The notes under the pieces are model-generated. The model saw nothing but the letters and a program-made list of their open reading frames with translations. It was not told the DNA's origin and searched no databases. DNA of 64,000 nucleotides from Candidatus Obscuribacterales bacterium (lineage in GTDB: Bacteria > Cyanobacteriota > Vampirovibrionia > Obscuribacterales > Obscuribacteraceae), in assembly GCA_019750335.1 (NCBI GenBank), contig JAIEOQ010000002.1, forward strand, positions 310,001 through 374,000, in the 5' to 3' direction. The position numbers and the translations under genes were made by a program. Below are positions 47,201 through 54,471 of this stretch, piece after piece (positions within the stretch are counted from its first letter, which is position 1; every line of letters begins with the position of its first letter).

Positions 47201-50058
47201 GGTTGAACAGCAACAGTTTTGGCTGTTGTTCCCTCGCTGCCAGCCAATGCTTTTTCACCGCTAAGCTTACCTTCTACTAAACGTCCGTTAGCATCAACCA
47301 CAGTTTTTGTACCGGAGTCAGCAGAGAAACGAACATTCGCTCCGCCGTCAGCAACTACAGTCGTGCCATCAGCTATTTTGCCGGTGATATTCTGCCCAGC
47401 CGTACCATCAACACGAGTTACACCTTCGGCATTTTTAACGACCGGCATTCCATCTATAGATTTGCCCCCGGCTTCTGTTGCACGTGGAGCAATTTCACCT
47501 AGCTTGCCGCTGCTTTCAGCAACCCGAGCGTTGACTTCACCTGGTTTGCCGGAGACTTCTGCACCACGTCCCTGAGCTTCACTTACGCGTACGCCTACTT
47601 CATTTGTTTTACCGATATGAACCGGTTCGCCGCTGGTTGCAACCTGAGCTTTACCATCACGTGAATGTGCTGCGCCTCCTGCCTCAGAAGCACCAGGCAA
47701 AGCAGTAGCACCATGACCGTCATTAATACCACGAGCTAGCTTGGTTTCACCTTTGACCGCGCCTTGAGCAAGATCGCTATTTGCATGTTCTGCGCCAGAA
47801 CGAATGCCATCAACTTTGGAAACACGATCGACCGATGTTCCTGGCTGAGTGCCAAGATCACCTTTAACAGCTACTCCGTCAACAGCTGGCTTATTTGGTC
47901 CACCAGCAGCTTGCATCTCTTGAACGGGAGCTTTAGTCACAGGACCGCCTTGGACACCATCGCCAATACCATCACGATATTGACGTCCTGGACCAGGTTG
48001 CCCTTCCACTACATTAGGCTTGCCACCAATTGCCGTATCAGCATTCGGTCCACGTGATTGACCAAGGCTCGATGGCAGATCGCCATTTTGCTGCTTATTC
48101 AGGCTGCCGGTGGAACTCTGAGCATCAGCTTTCGGCTGCTTGTCGACAGCACCGCCGACATTATCTCCCGTGGAACCTCTTTGATTTTGAGTAGGAGAAG
48201 TATCTACAACAACTGGTTGACGAGCCGAACCGCTTGGCGGAACCTCTGCATTTTGTTGTTTAGGAGAGAATCCACCAGAAGAAAGATTATCGCTTCCAGT
48301 AACTTTCTGCGTATTCGGCGCTGTCGTAGTATCAGCTACCGGTTGTCTATTCAAGCCACCAGCGCCGTCATTAGCCGGTGTTTTCGGCATCGGTGTCGGC
48401 GCCACAGGTGCTTCAGCTGGTTTTGTGACTACATTTCCATTATGTCCGCCACCAACTACAGTATCAGGCTTTGCGGTCGGTACATGATACGCTTCCGCGG
48501 CAGTAGCACTAGAGATTTGATTACGAGCGATCTCCTGTTTTCTTAGATCTTGACCACCAAGGTGCGCTTCTGCTGCTTGACGCATGGCGGCTTCACGACT
48601 TCCGCCGATAGCAGGGTTTGTCGTAGCCGGCGAAACCACCGGTTGCGCTGGTTTCGCCGGCGCATCTGGTTGCACCGGAGTTGTTACCGGAGTCGGTGTT
48701 GTCGGAGCTTCTACAGCAGGTTTTGTTACCGGAGCTTGCACTATCGGTGCATCGCTAACAGGTTGTGCCGGAGCTGTCACCGGAGTCGGTGTTGTCGGAG
48801 CTTCTACAGCAGGTTTTGTTACCGGAGCTTGCACTATCGGTGCATCGCCACCTGGTTGTACTGGAGTTGCTACCGGAGCCTCTGGTTTTGCCGGAGTTGT
48901 CACCGGAGTCGGTGTAGCCGGAACTTCTACCGCGGGTTTTGTTACCGGTGCTTGCACCACCGGTGCATCGCTACTCGGTTGCGTTGGAGTTGCTACCGGA
49001 GTCTCTGGTTTTGCCGGAGTTGTCACCGGCGTCGGTGTTGCCGGAGCTTCCGCTGGTTTTGTTGCCGGTGCTTGCACCACCGGTGCATCGCTTATTGGTT
49101 GTACCGGAGTTGCTACCGGAACATCGCTTACTGGTGTAGTCGCAGGCGGCTGCGCTATTACTACATCTGCTGGCGTACTGGGCTTTGTTGTCGACCAATC
49201 ATATTGTTCTTTATATGGATGGTCTAAATAGCCTTGTCTTTGCTCGGCGCCAACTTTTGTCCACCAGGCATCTTGCCTGGCATCATCGGCTGCGCCATCA
49301 CCGGTAGATCTAGTTAGATGCTCAAAAAAGGCTTGTTTTTCTAAGTCACTCGCTCCGGCATACCACTTATCCGAAGCAGCACCATCCATTTTTTCAACGC
49401 CGGCAGCATAGTTCTCTCGTTGTTCCGGTGTAGCATTTTTTAGCCATTCACCGGCGGCAACAGCTTGAGCTGACTCTGGCTTAGCTTCTTGCGGTTTTTG
49501 CACGTCGGGACTGGTAAGACCAATGGCACTGCTCACGCTATCCCAAGCATGGCCGAGACTATTTGATGCTGCAGCTAAAGTACGATTGTCGAGCCCTGCC
49601 GAGAAAGATTGTTCCGGTTGCCCTGCTGATTTTTCAGTCGTATTTGCAGATTGATTGACTAAATCAAAACCAGTCATCATCGCTTGAACAGCCGGATTGC
49701 CAGAGTTTCTTACTGCATCAGCAATGACTTTTCTTGCAGCATCGGCAATCGAAGGATCTTCTTTCGCTTCTTTAGCAGCTTCAGTCGCTGCTTTAAGGGA
49801 AGCGGCTTGCTCTACATTCTCTGGATTGGCTTCCGCATTTTCCACTGATTCCGGATTTGATTGAACAGCCGGATTATCAGAGACATTTTCGTTCGAACCA
49901 GGCTTCGTCCCTGGAGGCGCCCAAGCTTCTTGAGCCGCATTTTCAATAGCTGGTTGCGACTCAGGTTTTGCTTGGATTTCCTGGGGCGTGTCTTGTGGTA
50001 CTTGCTGACCCTTGGTCTGCAAGCTACCACCGGAACCGCCGCCATCACCTTCCCACAT
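44224..50058 (-). CDS. Giant repeat-rich protein with two C-terminal LysM domains
   Basis: 1944 residues. Residues about 1-270 are Ala/Glu/Gln-rich and helical with a Trp-containing part (WYAGASDLEKQAFFEHL). About 286-470 are Pro/Thr/Val repeats (VTKPAVEAPTTPTPVT). About 480-1050 are Gly/Asn/Ser/Thr-rich and low complexity. About 1056-1140 are tandem DPKTGAP repeats. After a second Pro/Gly linker comes a helical region with an EF-hand-like loop (DSDNSGLATEES near 1589, lacking the position-12 Glu), a Lys/Glu/Gln coiled coil (about 1670-1725) and two LysM domains (about 1731-1785, YVVAAGDTLESIAFKKL, and 1850-1905). No signal peptide or membrane helix is obvious, so export would need a special route. 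It is convergent with the HerA gene, 4 bp apart. It is probably a wall-associated structural or adhesive protein. Confidence 0.82.
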   Translation of the reverse strand: MWEGDGGGSGGSLQTKGQQVPQDTPQEIQAKPESQPAIENAAQEAWAPPGTKPGSNENVSDNPAVQSNPESVENAEANPENVEQAASLKAATEAAKEAKEDPSIADAARKVIADAVRNSGNPAVQAMMTGFDLVNQSANTTEKSAGQPEQSFSAGLDNRTLAAASNSLGHAWDSVSSAIGLTSPDVQKPQEAKPESAQAVAAGEWLKNATPEQRENYAAGVEKMDGAASDKWYAGASDLEKQAFFEHLTRSTGDGAADDARQDAWWTKVGAEQRQGYLDHPYKEQYDWSTTKPSTPADVVIAQPPATTPVSDVPVATPVQPISDAPVVQAPATKPAEAPATPTPVTTPAKPETPVATPTQPSSDAPVVQAPVTKPAVEVPATPTPVTTPAKPEAPVATPVQPGGDAPIVQAPVTKPAVEAPTTPTPVTAPAQPVSDAPIVQAPVTKPAVEAPTTPTPVTTPVQPDAPAKPAQPVVSPATTNPAIGGSREAAMRQAAEAHLGGQDLRKQEIARNQISSATAAEAYHVPTAKPDTVVGGGHNGNVVTKPAEAPVAPTPMPKTPANDGAGGLNRQPVADTTTAPNTQKVTGSDNLSSGGFSPKQQNAEVPPSGSARQPVVVDTSPTQNQRGSTGDNVGGAVDKQPKADAQSSTGSLNKQQNGDLPSSLGQSRGPNADTAIGGKPNVVEGQPGPGRQYRDGIGDGVQGGPVTKAPVQEMQAAGGPNKPAVDGVAVKGDLGTQPGTSVDRVSKVDGIRSGAEHANSDLAQGAVKGETKLARGINDGHGATALPGASEAGGAAHSRDGKAQVATSGEPVHIGKTNEVGVRVSEAQGRGAEVSGKPGEVNARVAESSGKLGEIAPRATEAGGKSIDGMPVVKNAEGVTRVDGTAGQNITGKIADGTTVVADGGANVRFSADSGTKTVVDANGRLVEGKLSGEKALAGSEGTTAKTVAVQPGANVVIATGGFEGKSGKVSADKIADGVSDSTSTKTTTSPVAGIGLSQLGQSNNQGTTQSTTSDPRQQANSGAAAGAGVQLQPVNLPGVQIVSNDPNQVNATGAVTVDPKTGAPIDPKTGAPVDPKAQATVDPKTGAPVDPKAQATVDPKTGAPVDPKAQIAVDPKTGTPIDPKTGLPVDPKTQGTRDPKSGVSQGGSSDLVLGVPGSPSIGFVVGSATTELAGSDMFAEREQDSSDSLSGSVSVSVPAVIQVPTIQPIVDVAVLGWQASQISTSAQPSMPNPNPQSVSTSVSGSVISHESEPTIVQLEPRREANQPIPSNVDRAFDGTEEDRAAGRTVTNPDGTISVGTIGTEPGNQPGAPIPGNGEQPGLPGSSVPTGGNGPVVDPIPGGIGGGVNPGATIPGGSPNLPSDPQPAPIVTNDPLPTPQHPATAPVPDPVAPVSGTPPHTQAPVSEPIAENKKVEGSNHNTIADSTHTEKQTDVVKVENELTRAAKIAAEMAVIEAAAQAMLVGQPSRPNLLENRPDGDRVETIDQLGLHGVDEHKQADVLTSLREIMAPLIDPLSTAKNGSVTSFVNPLAENEMLPVTVADNLQEIIVRVVSGRESGQTFIAQAQNAGLSESSIEQIVQIIDTVKLIDSDNSGLATEESVLANLFSQAGARTTYTDPASVLAEMININGLDEKDNVSEPVKSLIDPYSLAHAMENKQDEILEQLKLKDKEDERKSKEKQDQAEEEAEAKRNAAAMLVALKSKQAQEAAARLQAQKTLIEKQLAARQKYVVAAGDTLESIAFKKLNNKRLAPLLFELNKSKIPVKVKNGKRYLQLKAKTILLLPTVIEIQRYNARLFGQNADEFQYESGAPETVDATKVVKMDAVAAKRLANIEAVLGKMNETLPADGRIRYVCRLGDSLRSIAVRHPALNDVSLWALLAQVNGLSCAIDENGLPLEELKRGMALVFPSAEEIAIFRQNSDDEKAKTMKKGAHSFQECLKIS
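46650..46885. repeat. Tandem 48-bp coding repeats (DPKTGAP)
   Basis: Within the LysM giant gene. At least two identical 48-bp copies stand head to tail at about 46733-46828, flanked by diverged half copies; each encodes a 16-residue unit containing VDPKTGAPVDPKAQAT. Identity at the DNA level suggests recent duplication. Confidence 0.85.
48640..49160. repeat. Longer tandem coding repeats (Pro/Thr/Val)
   Basis: Within the same gene: repeated units of about 93-120 bp encoding variants of VTKPAVEAPTTPTPVT and DAPIVQAP. Two blocks starting near 48706 and 48799 are almost identical, 93 bp apart. The repeats also create long but spurious frames on the plus strand. Confidence 0.8.
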
Positions 50059-50230
50059 TCAACTTAACCCACAAGAAAACAATGCGCTTTGAACGCATTT
50101 TGCTTCTATACGAGGAGCCAACTAGTTGCGCCGCAAGACGCAATCTTTACTAATGTAGGAGTATGATAGGTCTTTAATCTCACCCTTGTCAATCCGCAAA
50201 TCAGTCCATAAAGACAGAAAAGGGCAGATT

Positions 50231-51739
50231 TTATCCAGTTCCAGCCTTGCTTTTTAATACAGCCGCTAAAGTTTTTACCCCTTTGGCTATCTCTTCGTCG
50301 GTCAAACTACCGTAATTGAGCAAAACCTCGTTGCGCGGCAGATCCGTAAGATAAAACTGGCTTGTTTTGGAAAGCCCAACTCCATAGCTGCGCACTTGAG
50401 TGGTTACACTGTCATCGATCACATGTTTCTTGAAACGTACAAGCACGTTAATGCCCGCGTTATCGCCAAGAATTTCAATAGTGTCGGCAAACTCTTCTTG
50501 CAAAACTGAGATCACCGTTTTGCGCCGGTGTTCATAAAGCATTCGCATGCGCCTGATGTGACGTTCAAGATGACCGCCTTTGATGAATTCAGCCAAAATC
50601 ATTTGATCCATCAAAGATGAATGTCGATCTGCCAACCATTTAGCCCGAGCAAACACTTCGGCAAAAGCTTGCGGTACGACCAAATATCCAAGTCGCAAAG
50701 CTGGAAATAAGACTTTAGAAAATGTGCCGATATAAATCACCGATTCGGATTGGTCTAACCCGGCAAGAGCCGGAACAGGACGTCCTTCATAACGAAATTC
50801 ACTGTCATAATCATCTTCAATAATGAAAGTGCCTGTTTGTTGTGCCCAAGCAAGAAGCTCAAGACGCCGAGGTAAAGTCAGGACAACACCCGTCGGAAAC
50901 TGATGAGACGGCGTAACATAAGCCAGCTTGAAATTAGGCAGTTGAGGCATTTTCAAACGATCGACCACTAGACCGCTTTCATCGACCGGAATGCCAATTA
51001 ACTGCGCCCCTTGCACTTCAAAAGCTTTTTTTGCACCGATATATCCGGGCTCTTCAATAGCCACAGAATCACCACGTTCGACAAGAACTCGGGTGACTAG
51101 ATCTATCGCTTGCTGCGAACCATTGACGATAATTATTTGGTCAGCTGTGCAATTTACAGCTCGCGATTTAGCTAAATGCGCTGCTATTGATTGGCGTAAA
51201 GGCAAATAACCTTGAGATTTGCTTGGACAATCAAGCAAACGTAAGTCCTGTTTTTTTGCTACTTGATTGGCAATTTGCATCCATTGACGCATCGGAAAAG
51301 CCGAGAGATCGGGACGCCCAAATGAAAATTGAATATCCGGCTCTTGATCACCGTACCCAAGCCAATTGCGTTCTTTCAAATAACTGCCATATTTGGAAAG
51401 TTTTTTCAGTTGAGCTTTTTTACTGGCAGTCAATGATTCAAGCTGTTTTTTTGCTGTTGATTTAGCCGTTGCCGGACGCAACAAGGTATCGGGAAGCTGT
51501 CGACAGACATAAGTACCCGATCCAATAGTGGACTGCAGATATCCTTCAGATAACAAAAAATCATAAGCCATTGTCACTGTCGCCCTGGAGATTCCAAGAG
51601 AATCTGATAACGCTCTTGTGGACGGGACTCTCTGACCAGGATTTAAACGACCGCTGAGGATGGATTTCCTCAGCTCGTCATACAATTGCCGATGCAATGA
51701 TGTGTCCGATTGGCTATCTAAAAGTATCGGAAAGTCCAT
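50231..51739 (-). CDS. MocR-type transcription regulator (GntR winged helix plus aminotransferase-like domain)
   Basis: About 502 residues from the ATG at 51739, with GGAG at 8 nt. The N-terminal GntR winged helix (about 5-75, SLHRQLYDELRKSILSGRL, then GISRATVTMAYDFL) is followed by a fold-type I aminotransferase domain with the PLP lysine in YIGTFSKVLFP. MocR proteins sense PLP or amino compounds. Two AAAGTGG-type sites lie just upstream of its start, matching the core I recall for PdxR, the activator of pdxST; pdxST lie 1.8 kb away. A second MocR gene sits next to pdxS, so which one controls B6 synthesis is open. Confidence 0.88.
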   Translation of the reverse strand: MDFPILLDSQSDTSLHRQLYDELRKSILSGRLNPGQRVPSTRALSDSLGISRATVTMAYDFLLSEGYLQSTIGSGTYVCRQLPDTLLRPATAKSTAKKQLESLTASKKAQLKKLSKYGSYLKERNWLGYGDQEPDIQFSFGRPDLSAFPMRQWMQIANQVAKKQDLRLLDCPSKSQGYLPLRQSIAAHLAKSRAVNCTADQIIIVNGSQQAIDLVTRVLVERGDSVAIEEPGYIGAKKAFEVQGAQLIGIPVDESGLVVDRLKMPQLPNFKLAYVTPSHQFPTGVVLTLPRRLELLAWAQQTGTFIIEDDYDSEFRYEGRPVPALAGLDQSESVIYIGTFSKVLFPALRLGYLVVPQAFAEVFARAKWLADRHSSLMDQMILAEFIKGGHLERHIRRMRMLYEHRRKTVISVLQEEFADTIEILGDNAGINVLVRFKKHVIDDSVTTQVRSYGVGLSKTSQFYLTDLPRNEVLLNYGSLTDEEIAKGVKTLAAVLKSKAGTG

Positions 51740-51751
51740 TTTGCCAACTCC

Positions 51752-51787
51752 AAAGTGGACTGATATACAAACAGCAAAGTGGTACTT
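51752..51787. promoter_or_regulatory. Two direct AAAGTGG operator-like repeats (predicted PdxR-type sites)
   Basis: AAAGTGGACTGA at 51752-51763 and AAAGTGGTACTT at 51776-51787, 24 bp apart and in the same orientation, in the 99-bp gap between the MocR gene and the divergent gene at 51839. Direct AAAGTGG repeats about two helical turns apart fit MocR-type dimers. They could control the regulator itself, the divergent gene, or both. Confidence 0.6.
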
Positions 51788-51838
51788 TTGCAAGTCCAAT
51801 TTAATTGTTAATCTATAAAGCAACTGGAGGGCACAGAT

Positions 51839-52177
51839 ATGATTTCTACAAAGATGATTGTCAAACGAATCTTTTTAGCAAGTCTTACTTTGTCGATGCT
51901 GGTTGTTGGTTTTGAAGCAAAAGAAGCAAAGGCATTTGTTTCAACCACCAAAATATTCAACCAGTACCAGGCTCGCAAAACTGAGCTTTTAAGTGAAGAA
52001 CGGGATCTCGAACAGGATCTCGTCGATCTCCAAAGAAAGATTGATGAGCTAGTCGGCAAAAGAGACAATGGCTTAAGCGGTCAAATTAATGACCTTGCTC
52101 GTTCTTGGGATGATACATACTATGATTTGCGCCGAGTGCGCCAAGATATACGCGATTTGAATTTGAAGATGCTCTAG
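51839..52177 (+). CDS. Small exported coiled-coil protein
   Basis: 112 residues: a signal peptide (about 1-31, ending AKEAKAF), then about 80 charged residues in heptads (LLSEERDLEQDLVDLQRKI, WDDTYYDLRRVRQDIRDL). A perfect GGAGG lies 8 nt before the ATG and a strong terminator follows, so it is a monocistronic, probably well expressed gene. It shares its upstream region with the MocR gene and its operator-like sites. No family recognised. Confidence 0.75.
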   Translation: MISTKMIVKRIFLASLTLSMLVVGFEAKEAKAFVSTTKIFNQYQARKTELLSEERDLEQDLVDLQRKIDELVGKRDNGLSGQINDLARSWDDTYYDLRRVRQDIRDLNLKML

Positions 52178-52197
52178 AACCTGCTCCTATAAACCCG

Positions 52198-52236
52198 AAA
52201 GAGGGCCTGGCTTAAAGCCGGGTCCTCTTTTTTTTG
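52198..52236 (+). terminator. Rho-independent terminator
   Basis: GC-rich stem (AAAGAGG...GGCTT / AAGCC...CCTCTTT) with a short loop followed by a run of eight T, 21 bp after the small coiled-coil gene. Confidence 0.9.
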
Positions 52237-52355
52237 GAAACTATTAGCAAAGAGTTGCGTCATCCTAATGACAACTCTTCACAGAATCGCCACAAACCGA
52301 GCTTATGCTCTAGAATAACTCCTCATTAAGTACCCCCAGCAAACGACACAAGCGG

Positions 52356-52928
52356 ATGAAGTCCACCAGTCATATAACCAAAGACATCTCCATCTCAATT
52401 CCCGGATCTCTGGAATTCGTATTGAAGTCCGCTCAAGATCAATACCATACGTCCTTGCTGGAGCTCTCACAAAATTCACCGGTTCTGCTGGTTTTCTTAC
52501 GACATTTCGGCTGTTGTTTTTGTCGGGAAGCTTTAGCTGACATACACAATATTTTGCCTAAGTTAGATGACTCAGGAGTAAAAGTCGTCTTGGTGCATAT
52601 GGCACAAGATGAGGAAGCAAGCACTCTTTTAGCCGAATACGGACTTGCCGATCTCTCACGCATCAGCTCGGCTGATCAAGGACTTTATCGTTCTTTTGGC
52701 TTGGATCGCGCCAACTTTGATCAGATACTCGATCCTGAATTTTGGACACGCGGTATTGATGCTCTATTTCACGGACATCCAATCGGACCGCTTTTGGGCG
52801 ACGGTTTTCAAATGCCCGGCATTTTCCTTTTGCATAAAGGCAAAATTCTCAAATCTTTCCGGCACAAACAAGCCGGTGAAAGACCGAATTATCTAAGTTT
52901 AGCCAGCTGCCCAACCGCAACAGTTTGA
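52356..52928 (+). CDS. Peroxiredoxin-like (AhpC/TSA, PRXL2-type) protein
   Basis: 190 residues with a thioredoxin fold. The active-site region is LRHFGCCFCREAL, with Cys53 and Cys56 as a CxxC pair (Cys54 between them), as in the PRXL2/SelL group of thiol oxidoreductases rather than typical peroxiredoxins. The later GDGFQMPGIFLL segment is the cis-proline side of the fold. It probably reduces peroxides or disulfides in the cytoplasm. No strong ribosome-binding site is seen before the ATG. The end overlaps the convergent pdxT gene by 40 bp. Confidence 0.82.
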   Translation: MKSTSHITKDISISIPGSLEFVLKSAQDQYHTSLLELSQNSPVLLVFLRHFGCCFCREALADIHNILPKLDDSGVKVVLVHMAQDEEASTLLAEYGLADLSRISSADQGLYRSFGLDRANFDQILDPEFWTRGIDALFHGHPIGPLLGDGFQMPGIFLLHKGKILKSFRHKQAGERPNYLSLASCPTATV

Positions 52929-53521
52929 GCAACACGCTCTTTATACTGACTAACCATTTCCATAAAATATTTATGGACACGTAAATCGTCGGTGAGTTCA
53001 GGATGGAAAGCCGTTACCAAAAGATTGTCTTGGCGACACATCACCAGACCTTCTTCCACCTGAGCTAGAACTTGGACCTTAGATCCAGCCGTAAGAATAA
53101 TCGGTCCACGAATGAACACTACCGGATAAGGCTCTTCGCCAAGCTCGGGTATGCTTACTTGCTCTTCACGACTGAATTTTTGCGGGCCAAAAGCATTACG
53201 CCGAACACTTATATCCATAAGATTTAAGCGCCCTTGAGTTGAGCCTTCAATCTCACGCGCCAGAAAAATAAGACCCATACAGGTGCCATATACCGGCATT
53301 CCTGCTTTAGCTCTGGCAATAATAGCGTCAAATAGCGGATCGCTATTATTGCCAGTCAGCTTAGCGATTGTCGTTGATTCACCGCCCGGAATAACCAGCC
53401 CATCAATCTCTTCTATTTCACTGGCATGCTTGACCAGCTTAGTTTTGACGCCACAGCGGCGCAAACTTTCGGCATGTTCAGCAAAAGCACCTTGAAGAGC
53501 TAGTATTCCGACAGTGATCAT
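52889..53521 (-). CDS. pdxT: PLP synthase glutaminase subunit PdxT
   Basis: 210 residues from the ATG at 53521, which has GAGGT at 8 nt and begins 2 bp after the pdxS stop. It hydrolyses glutamine and passes ammonia to PdxS. The class I glutaminase triad is present: Cys81 in YGTCMGL, His173 and Glu175 in AFHPE; the LALQGAF start and the PGGEST oxyanion block are typical. The Met after the catalytic Cys (usually Ala) is a small variation. Confidence 0.96.
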   Translation of the reverse strand: MITVGILALQGAFAEHAESLRRCGVKTKLVKHASEIEEIDGLVIPGGESTTIAKLTGNNSDPLFDAIIARAKAGMPVYGTCMGLIFLAREIEGSTQGRLNLMDISVRRNAFGPQKFSREEQVSIPELGEEPYPVVFIRGPIILTAGSKVQVLAQVEEGLVMCRQDNLLVTAFHPELTDDLRVHKYFMEMVSQYKERVAQTVAVGQLAKLR

Positions 53522-53523
53522 AA

Positions 53524-54435
53524 CTACCAACCTCTTTTTGCTAATTCTTCCCCTTCGGAAAGACTGCGTGCGGTGCGACCAACCATCGGCTCACCAAGCT
53601 TACGACTTACTTCAGCAAGTACTTTTGGATCGTTATAGAAAGTTGTTGCTTTAACAATCGCTTCAGCACGTTTGCTTGGATCTCCTGACTTGAAGATGCC
53701 GGAACCGACAAATACGCCATCAACGCCAAGTTGCATCAAAAGAGCAGCATCAGCCGGAGTAGCGATACCGCCAGCAGCGAAATTTACTACCGGAAGCTTA
53801 CCGCTTTCAGCAACGCTGGCAACCAGATCAAACGGCGCGCCAATACTTTTGGCATAAGTCATCAGCTCTTCACGCGGCATCACGGTTAAGCGTTTGATTT
53901 CACCAAGTATGGTGCGGGCATGACGAACAGCTTCAACAACATCGCCGGTTCCAGCTTCGCCTTTTGTACGAATAAAAGCAGCACCTTCGCCGATGCGGCG
54001 CAAAGCTTCACCAAGGTTGCGAGCGCCGCAAACAAAAGGAATAGTGAATTTGCTTTTGTCGATGTGAAATTCCTCATCGGCTGGCGTTAAGACTTCGCTT
54101 TCATCAATACAATCAACACCCAATGATTCAAGAATTTGTGCTTCAACAAAATGACCGATGCGCACTTTAGCCATAACCGGAATGCTGACCGCATTCTTGA
54201 TTTGAATGATCAACTCCGGATCACTCATACGAGCAACACCGCCATCAGCGCGGATATCAGCTGGCACTCTTTCCAGAGCCATAACAGCAACGGCACCAGC
54301 CGCTTCAGCAATTTTAGCTTGCTCAGCGTTGACGACGTCCATAATTACGCCGCTCTTCAACATTTGCGGCAGTGCTTTTTTAACAAGCATTGTTCCGGTT
54401 TTAGCGTTCTTTTCTTTAAGTTCGGTGGTAGCCAT
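53524..54435 (-). CDS. pdxS: Pyridoxal 5'-phosphate synthase subunit PdxS
   Basis: 303 residues, full length. It condenses ribose 5-phosphate, glyceraldehyde 3-phosphate and ammonia into PLP. The catalytic Asp33 (MDVVNAEQA) and Schiff-base Lys90 ([10 protein letters not shown]) are present, as is the second lysine in [12 protein letters not shown]. The ATG at 54435 has AAAGGA upstream. It starts 36 bp after a MocR regulator and precedes pdxT, forming a regulator-pdxS-pdxT operon. Confidence 0.97.
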   Translation of the reverse strand: MATTELKEKNAKTGTMLVKKALPQMLKSGVIMDVVNAEQAKIAEAAGAVAVMALERVPADIRADGGVARMSDPELIIQIKNAVSIPVMAKVRIGHFVEAQILESLGVDCIDESEVLTPADEEFHIDKSKFTIPFVCGARNLGEALRRIGEGAAFIRTKGEAGTGDVVEAVRHARTILGEIKRLTVMPREELMTYAKSIGAPFDLVASVAESGKLPVVNFAAGGIATPADAALLMQLGVDGVFVGSGIFKSGDPSKRAEAIVKATTFYNDPKVLAEVSRKLGEPMVGRTARSLSEGEELAKRGW

Positions 54436-54471
54436 AACTATTTCCTTTGTGTTACTTATCCTTTAATCGTT

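Noticed and set aside
48058..49231. Long frames on the plus strand (up to 225 residues, rich in Cys, Arg, Tyr or in Gly, Thr, Ala)
   Set aside because: They are antisense shadows of the Pro/Thr/Val repeats in the LysM giant gene; the composition follows from the repeats, and no ribosome-binding site or sensible fold is present.
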